Below are positions 7,491-11,900 of a DNA stretch of 11,900 nt, piece after piece. The stretch is taken from positions 1-11,900 of the forward strand of contig JAPPKT010000509.1 of NCBI GenBank assembly GCA_028819675.1, read 5' to 3'. Position 1 is the first letter of the stretch. Every line of letters begins with the position of its first letter. The stretch is from Caldilineaceae bacterium (GTDB lineage: Bacteria > Chloroflexota > Anaerolineae > Caldilineales > Caldilineaceae). The translations under genes were made by a program, and so were the position numbers. Under the pieces are notes generated by a model. It saw nothing but the letters and a program-made list of their open reading frames with translations, did not search any database and was not told the DNA's origin.

Positions 7491-8570
7491 TCAGAACATC
7501 TGCGGGAACAGGTAGGCTATCATGCCCAACGTGATGTTATAAGACGCGTGTGCAATCACGCACGTTGACGTGTTGTACCGGTTCCGTACCAGGCCCAATA
7601 TCATCCCCACGATGAAGACGGCGAGTGTCGAAAGGGTGATGCCGTACTGGCTGTGCAGCAGTGCAAATAAGAGGCTGGTGATCAGCAGGCCAAATCGCGG
7701 CTGCAACGCCCCCCGAAACAGGGTCTCTTCCCCTATACCCGCGGCCAGGCCCAGCGTCAGAATGCCCGGAATCGACCCTAGCAGAGGTCCGATGAGCACC
7801 TCTGTCAGCCGCTGTACGTCCTCATCCAGGCCCCACCCCGCCGCCTCCGCTACGATCTCCAGCGCCAGAATTATTGCCACAGATAGCAGACCAGTTCCTA
7901 TGCCCACAGCCACTTCAATTGGGCGGGGCGCCAGCAATCCAAGCCGCTCCAGGGCCTGCATCCACCTCCGCCGCGTCAGCCAGCCCACGCCAACCACGGC
8001 CCAAAGGGCGAATGTAATCTGCTGCACCCATAGCGAAACCAGCAGAGACCCACCGCCGGTCTCGGATGCCTCCGACATGTCCGCCAGCGTATCCAACCCA
8101 ACGGCGAGGGTGACGGCCAGATTCATCACCACTAACATGACGAATGAGGCGGCGACCGCATGAACGCTGCTCATCGCATCAATCGGGGTCAGGTCCGCCA
8201 GCAGCCTACGAACAGGGGGCAGAAGGAACAGGGGCGCCGCCACAGCCGGCAACCAGATGCCCAGGCCCAGTGCATCCAGTCTATCCAGCACAGGCAGAAA
8301 ATCAGCGACGTTGCCGCTCCCCCCACCCGCCGCGATATCAAGAACACTCTGCCTGAGTTCCTCGTTTGTCCTGATTCCGATCGCGACAGCGTGTAGTACA
8401 CCGCCGGCCGCCGCCATGGTACCAAATATGAATGTGTGAAAGGCATAGGTTAGCCCGGCAATTGTCTTGCCGGATCGTTCGTTCAGTCTCTGCTTGTCCG
8501 CCAGATTCGCCAGAAGGACAATCAGGAACAGGGGTACAAACAAGAGAACGGTCAAAATACTCTCAAACAT
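7491..8570 (-). CDS. CPBP-family intramembrane glutamic endopeptidase homologue
   Basis: A 359-residue polytopic membrane protein. The C-terminal third is the CPBP (Abi) domain: motif 1 GEETLFRG at 280-287 (E281, E282, R286), motif 2 FALLHSQYG at 302-310 (H306), and motif 3 IAHASYN at 339-345 (H341, N345). These are the catalytic residues of the Rce1-like intramembrane proteases, so it is probably active. In bacteria the family is linked to peptide maturation, bacteriocin self-immunity and membrane-protein processing; the substrate here is unknown. The N-terminal 220 residues add about five further helices, which I do not recognise as a named domain. The ATG has GGAG (plus 8582-8585) at a rather long 11-nt spacing. 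It is transcribed divergently from ppk1 and lies upstream of the MFS gene. Confidence 0.88.
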   Translation of the reverse strand: MFESILTVLLFVPLFLIVLLANLADKQRLNERSGKTIAGLTYAFHTFIFGTMAAAGGVLHAVAIGIRTNEELRQSVLDIAAGGGSGNVADFLPVLDRLDALGLGIWLPAVAAPLFLLPPVRRLLADLTPIDAMSSVHAVAASFVMLVVMNLAVTLAVGLDTLADMSEASETGGGSLLVSLWVQQITFALWAVVGVGWLTRRRWMQALERLGLLAPRPIEVAVGIGTGLLSVAIILALEIVAEAAGWGLDEDVQRLTEVLIGPLLGSIPGILTLGLAAGIGEETLFRGALQPRFGLLITSLLFALLHSQYGITLSTLAVFIVGMILGLVRNRYNTSTCVIAHASYNITLGMIAYLFPQMF

Positions 8571-8799
8571 TTCAGGATTCGCTCCAACTCATGAGTCCGG
8601 CACGGCTGTCCGATTCGAAGGTACCGGGCTCTGATTCTGTCAGTTCTTAGGCAATTGCATTTCCTGGACAAATTGGAGAGACAGACCGGATGGCGCCGTT
8701 CCATCTCCACAGTCTGTCTATCTCAGGGTCAGCTCCCAATGTCTGATCAGGCCTTGACATGTACACACATGAATAATCTGGCCGCGGCGTCCGCGAATC

Positions 8800-8839
8800 C
8801 ATTTCAAGACCTGGTCAGGACCTCTCTCACATTTCAAGA
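8800..8839 (+). repeat. Direct repeat CATTTCAAGA with 30-nt period upstream of the ppk1 promoter
   Basis: CATTTCAAGA occurs at 8800-8809 and again at 8830-8839, identical over 10 nt and exactly 30 nt apart, about three helical turns. The copies end 50 and 20 nt before the -35 box, on the same face of the DNA. A palindrome GACCTGGTC (8808-8816) adjoins the first copy. The arrangement suits an activator site pair, but no regulator is identified. It is not a tandem 11-mer Pho box. Confidence 0.4.
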
Positions 8840-8859
8840 GTCATAGCTTCCCTGCGGGC

Positions 8860-8888
8860 TTTACATTTTAACAGGTTTTCCCTAGAAT
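8860..8888 (+). promoter_or_regulatory. ppk1: Near-consensus sigma70-type promoter of ppk1
   Basis: TTTACA (8860-8865), a 17-nt spacer and TAGAAT (8883-8888) give five of six matches in each hexamer at ideal spacing. Transcription would begin near 8895. The -10 box overlaps the ATG at 8887, so that codon could not be in this transcript. This argues for translation from 8953. Confidence 0.65.
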
Positions 8889-8939
8889 GGTTGCAATCTT
8901 TCAGAACACTGATGCCCAGAGCACATTGAATTGTTTGTC

Positions 8940-8946
8940 GGAGAGG
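8940..8946 (+). promoter_or_regulatory. ppk1: Shine-Dalgarno deciding the ppk1 start
   Basis: GGAGAGG lies 6 nt before ATG 8953, a strong site at good spacing. The alternative start at 8887 has only CAGG 11 nt upstream. Together with the promoter position this selects 8953. Confidence 0.75.
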
Positions 8947-8952
8947 GTACTG

Positions 8953-11322
8953 ATGAACAGCTACACCTATCGATTGGATGAAGAAACTGACAGTCCGCCT
9001 TCGGTCGAACAGTTGATTACCGACGCCGATGATGAATGGGATGCCTCTTCGGACTATGACTGGCAGGCCAGGCCTTCTCCCGATACGACCATGCCGCCCG
9101 TCTCCGCATATCCGCCCTCAACAACGCCGTTGACCAATCTCTCCATCGATGAGCTCACCGATTCGCCGGCTGTCTACAACCGGGAGCTCAGCTGGCTGGA
9201 CTTCAACTGGCGCGTCCTCTACGAAGCGCTCGATAGTCGCAATCCGCTCCTTGAGCGGCTCAAATTCATCGCGATCACAAGCAGTAATCTTGACGAATTC
9301 TTCCGCAAACGAGTGGGTGGCCTGAAACGTCAGCAGGCCGCCGGTGTAGCCAACCTGACTCTCCATGGCTGGACTCCAGACCATCAAATACGTCTGATTG
9401 CTCGCCACGTGCGTGCCATGGTCCAGTGCCAGACCCACGCGCTGCTCAACGAAATCCTCCCCGGGCTGCGCGAAGAAGGTATGCGAGTCGTCGCCTACGA
9501 CGAACTGCGAGCTGACCAGCAAGACGAGCTGGCCGAATTCTTCCGCAAGGAGATTTACCCGATCCTCACGCCCCTGGCTGTCGATCCCGGCCACCCCTTT
9601 CCTTTCATTAGCAACCTCAGCCTGAGCCTCGCCGTTGAAATGCGTGATCCGGTCAACGGAGAGATCCGGTTTGCTCGCGTCAAGGTTCCGTCCAACCGCG
9701 CCCGTTGGGTAACTGTCAATGACTCACTCGATTTCGTTCCCCTCGAACAGGTGATTACCCACAACCTGGAGCTCCTCTTCCCCGGCATGGACCTGATCGC
9801 GGCATATCCCTTCCGGGTGACCCGCAACGCCGACATCGCACGCAGCGAAGAGGAAGCAGACGACCTCCTGGAAATGATCAGCGAGGAGCTGCGCGAGCGC
9901 CGCTTTGCCCCCATCGTTCGCCTGGAAGTGGCCGAGTCCATGCCGATAGACATTTGCACAATCCTGATGCAGGAGATGGATCTGCATCACACAGATGTAT
10001 ACCGCCACGAAGGCCCACTCGGTGTAGCCGACCTGTTGCCGCTTACCGATGTCAACCTGCCCCATCTCAAGAACCAGCCCTGGATTCCTCAGACCCATCC
10101 TGCCTTTTCCGGCGTCGGCAGCCTGACTCGGCCAGCCGATATCTTCTCCATCATCCGTAAGGGCGACATTCTCGTCCATCACCCATACCACAGCTTCGCA
10201 ACCAGCACCCAAGCCTTCATCGAAGCCGCGGCACGCGACCCGCAAGTCCTCGCGATCAAGCAGACACTCTACCGCACAAGCGCCGACTCCCCGGTCGGTC
10301 GCGCCTTGATACAAGCGGCCGAACGCGGCAAACAGGTAGCGGTCCTGGTGGAGTTGAAGGCCCGTTTCGACGAGGAGCGCAACATAGAATGGGCGCGAAC
10401 ACTGGAAGATGCCGGCGTCCACGTTGCCTATGGACTCGTCGGCCTCAAGACGCACACGAAGACGACTCTTGTCGTCCGCGAGGAAGAAGAAGGGATCCAG
10501 GTCTACGCACACATCGGCACGGGAAACTATAACCCCAAGACTGCCGGCCTATACACCGACCTGGGCCTGCTCACTGCCCGGCCTGAAGTCGGGGCCGACC
10601 TGATGGACCTCTTCAATTTTCTGACGGGTTACAGCCGCCAGCGCCACTTCCGGCGCCTCCTGGTTGCACCTGTCAACATGCAGGACAGATTTGTGGAACT
10701 GATCGATACCGAGGCAGCCAACGCCCTTTCCGGCCGCCCCTCGGGAATCGTCGCCAAAATGAACGGACTCGACGACCCCATTGTCGTCCGTGCCCTCTAC
10801 CGCGCCAGCCAGGCAGGCGTCCCCATCCGCCTCATCGTGCGCGGCAACTGCCGCATCCAGCCTGGCATCGAAGGGCTCAGCGAGAACATCGAAGTCATCA
10901 GCGTGATCGGCCGCTTCCTTGAACACCATCGCATCTACTCCTTTGTCAACGATGGCGAGCCCCTCTACTTCATCGGCAGCGCAGACTGGATGACACGCAA
11001 CCTGACTGCCCGTGTAGAAGCCATCGTCCCTGTAGAGGACCCGGCCCTGCAGGAGCAGTTACAGCGCGTTCTCGACTGCTGTCTGGAAGACCGCCGTCAG
11101 TCCTGGACTCTGCAGGGCGACGGTCTGTACCACCGGCGCGAAGAACCTGAACTTTCAAGCTACACGGCTGCAGTTCAACCGGATGGCGATGTCCCGGCCG
11201 CACTTGACGCACTTGAGACCGCGGCAACCCGCCTCCAGAACGGCATATCCCGCGCTGCCCGCATCTACGGTTCACAGCAAGCACTGATGGACTGGACGCA
11301 GCACAGCCTCGGACAGATCTAG
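8953..11322 (+). CDS. ppk1: Polyphosphate kinase 1 (PPK1) with acidic N-terminal extension
   Basis: PPK1 polymerises the gamma-phosphate of ATP into long-chain polyphosphate, reversibly, and is usually membrane-associated. From ATG 8953 the protein has 789 residues. The N-terminal domain starts at [15 protein letters not shown] (75-89), followed by [15 protein letters not shown]. The PLD-like catalytic domains carry the autophosphorylated histidine H501 ([12 protein letters not shown]) and the second active-site histidine H658 ([10 protein letters not shown]). Their spacing of 157 residues equals that of His435/His592 in E. coli [18 protein letters not shown] follows. Compared with about 690 residues in E. 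coli, there are some 74 extra acidic residues at the N-terminus (16 Asp/Glu, 2 Arg) and an unconserved tail of about 60. The longest ORF starts at 8887, but promoter and Shine-Dalgarno positions favour 8953. No ppx or other partner gene is adjacent. Confidence 0.95.
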   Translation: MNSYTYRLDEETDSPPSVEQLITDADDEWDASSDYDWQARPSPDTTMPPVSAYPPSTTPLTNLSIDELTDSPAVYNRELSWLDFNWRVLYEALDSRNPLLERLKFIAITSSNLDEFFRKRVGGLKRQQAAGVANLTLHGWTPDHQIRLIARHVRAMVQCQTHALLNEILPGLREEGMRVVAYDELRADQQDELAEFFRKEIYPILTPLAVDPGHPFPFISNLSLSLAVEMRDPVNGEIRFARVKVPSNRARWVTVNDSLDFVPLEQVITHNLELLFPGMDLIAAYPFRVTRNADIARSEEEADDLLEMISEELRERRFAPIVRLEVAESMPIDICTILMQEMDLHHTDVYRHEGPLGVADLLPLTDVNLPHLKNQPWIPQTHPAFSGVGSLTRPADIFSIIRKGDILVHHPYHSFATSTQAFIEAAARDPQVLAIKQTLYRTSADSPVGRALIQAAERGKQVAVLVELKARFDEERNIEWARTLEDAGVHVAYGLVGLKTHTKTTLVVREEEEGIQVYAHIGTGNYNPKTAGLYTDLGLLTARPEVGADLMDLFNFLTGYSRQRHFRRLLVAPVNMQDRFVELIDTEAANALSGRPSGIVAKMNGLDDPIVVRALYRASQAGVPIRLIVRGNCRIQPGIEGLSENIEVISVIGRFLEHHRIYSFVNDGEPLYFIGSADWMTRNLTARVEAIVPVEDPALQEQLQRVLDCCLEDRRQSWTLQGDGLYHRREEPELSSYTAAVQPDGDVPAALDALETAATRLQNGISRAARIYGSQQALMDWTQHSLGQI

Positions 11323-11458
11323 ACCCGGCCCGATCGCTGCCGGCCCCCTCTTCTCATCAACTCCCAACCAGTTGCCAAGTTATTCGCCCAAGACTGCAAA
11401 CCACTGACCACTGCAGTTCCGGGCCTACGGCCCTCCCCTGTGCAAGGGCTGCGCCGCA

Positions 11459-11472
11459 GCAACGCCCCCTCT
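11459..11472 (+). repeat. Left copy of a 14-nt inverted repeat
   Basis: GCAACGCCCCCTCT here is the exact reverse complement of AGAGGGGGCGTTGC at 11883-11896, 410 nt away. Flanking bases also agree loosely (CTAC after this copy, GTAG before the other). It directly follows the dyad GCTGCGCCGCAGC. Confidence 0.5.
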
Positions 11473-11882
11473 ACACCATGCCACCTTGACGCCGCGGGGC
11501 CGGCATTATGCTTGCCAATGCCTTCCTCAAAACCAGCAGGCAATTCATTCCACTAAGAGCATGATTCTCACGCCGGACCGCCTCCACGCCTATTGGGGTC
11601 GCACGCTGACAGAGCCGGTGCATCCCAGATATGGGGGGATAGGCTGGCGGGGAAAACATGGCGGCGGTGGCTGAAATCAGTTAACGTTTTTTGGCGAGAC
11701 GCAGTGCAGGCGCCAGGCCTGGCCATACGGTGGAGGCCGTCAGTTGGGGCGTGTGCGAGGGCTGGCACAAGGCCGGCACCTTCGGGGATTCGATGGGACT
11801 GGCGGGACGAGGTCTGGCTGGACACCTTCAATTAGACACCCGTCGCCAATATCGACACCCGGTCGATGAGGCGTGTTGTAGG

Positions 11883-11896
11883 AGAGGGGGCGTTGC
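11883..11896 (-). repeat. Right copy of the 14-nt inverted repeat
   Basis: AGAGGGGGCGTTGC matches the reverse complement of 11459-11472 exactly. The window ends 4 nt later, so any hairpin partner or longer repeat unit beyond this copy cannot be seen. Confidence 0.5.
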
Positions 11897-11900
11897 GGGG

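Larger units (their letters stand above)
8571..8952. promoter_or_regulatory. Divergent intergenic control region between the CPBP gene and ppk1
   Basis: This 382-nt region lies between the two divergent start codons and has no ORF I can support. It holds the ppk1 promoter and Shine-Dalgarno, and a 10-nt direct repeat listed separately. A CPBP promoter should also be here. The best minus-strand candidate (TTGTCC, 16 nt, TAAGAA around 8640-8670) is poor, so I do not call it. Confidence 0.6.
11323..11900. other. Apparently non-coding G+C-rich region downstream of ppk1
   Basis: I find no convincing gene in these 578 nt. The short open frames on both strands look like low-complexity G+C-rich shadows, with no family motif or good start. 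The region contains small dyads (GGGCCTACGGCCC at 11421-11433, GCTGCGCCGCAGC at 11448-11460) and a 14-nt sequence found in opposite orientations near both ends. No tRNA or clear intrinsic terminator is visible. A dispersed intergenic repeat or the start of an upstream leader beyond the window is possible. Confidence 0.5.

Noticed and set aside
7570..8163. Plus-strand open frame of 197 codons opposite the CPBP gene
   Set aside because: It is a Ser/Pro/Arg-rich mirror of a membrane protein gene, with no motif and no ribosome site.
8754..8779. Perfect TTGACA as a second ppk1 promoter
   Set aside because: The nearest -10-like hexamer (TAATCT at 8774) leaves only 14 nt of spacing, and nothing fits at 16-18 nt.
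8655..8846. Possible 63-residue small protein in the divergent region
   Set aside because: No Shine-Dalgarno, no recognisable motif, and it covers the probable regulatory repeat. I could not support it.
9724..10512. Minus-strand open frame of 262 codons opposite ppk1
   Set aside because: It is antisense to the conserved PPK1 core; its composition and lack of a start context fit a shadow of a G+C-rich gene.
11325..11343. Intrinsic terminator directly after ppk1
   Set aside because: CCGGC/GCCGG could form a 5-bp stem with a 9-nt loop, but the following bases are C-rich without a T-run.
11593..11835. 80-residue plus-strand open frame near the window end
   Set aside because: Trp/Arg/Gly-rich low-complexity translation with no motif or ribosome site; probably chance in G+C-rich DNA.

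Overview
The window carries a bacterial chromosomal segment of medium-high G+C. Its core is the end of an Mrp-type multisubunit Na+/H+ antiporter operon. I saw no phage, transposon, CRISPR or RNA gene. The taxon cannot be fixed from sequence alone. Gene content and protein style remind me of Chloroflexota (Anaerolineae or Caldilineae), but that is a weak inference.

Layout: 1-4376 (+) holds mrpA (C-terminal end only), mrpB, mrpC, mrpD, mrpE, mrpF and mrpG in the canonical order. They are tightly packed: mrpB/mrpC overlap at GTGA, mrpC/mrpD overlap by 10 nt, and mrpF starts at TTG behind a good Shine-Dalgarno. An FGGY-family sugar kinase (4399-5967, +) follows mrpG after 22 nt and is probably the last cistron. 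It faces, across a short convergent spacer, a minus-strand pair: an MdtG-like MFS drug exporter (7322-6096) and, upstream of it, a CPBP-family intramembrane protease homologue (8570-7491). A divergent 382-nt control region separates that protease gene from ppk1 (8953-11322, +), which encodes a polyphosphate kinase with both active-site histidines conserved. The last 578 nt appear non-coding, G+C-rich, and contain half-sites of an inverted repeat.

How the genes work together: the Mrp subunits form one membrane complex that exports Na+ in exchange for H+, for pH and salt homeostasis. The kinase feeds phosphorylated sugar or sugar acid into central metabolism; its link to the antiporter is only positional. 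The MFS exporter and CPBP protein are envelope functions without an obvious tie to the rest. PPK1 makes polyphosphate reserves.

No clearly new multi-gene system is visible. The most unusual features are long acidic soluble additions on otherwise ordinary proteins (MrpC tail, MrpE internal insert, PPK1 N-terminus), an Asp-to-Asn change in a conserved MrpF motif, the kinase attached to the mrp operon, and a 10-nt direct repeat with 30-nt period upstream of a near-consensus ppk1 promoter. That promoter moves the ppk1 start codon downstream of the longest-ORF start.
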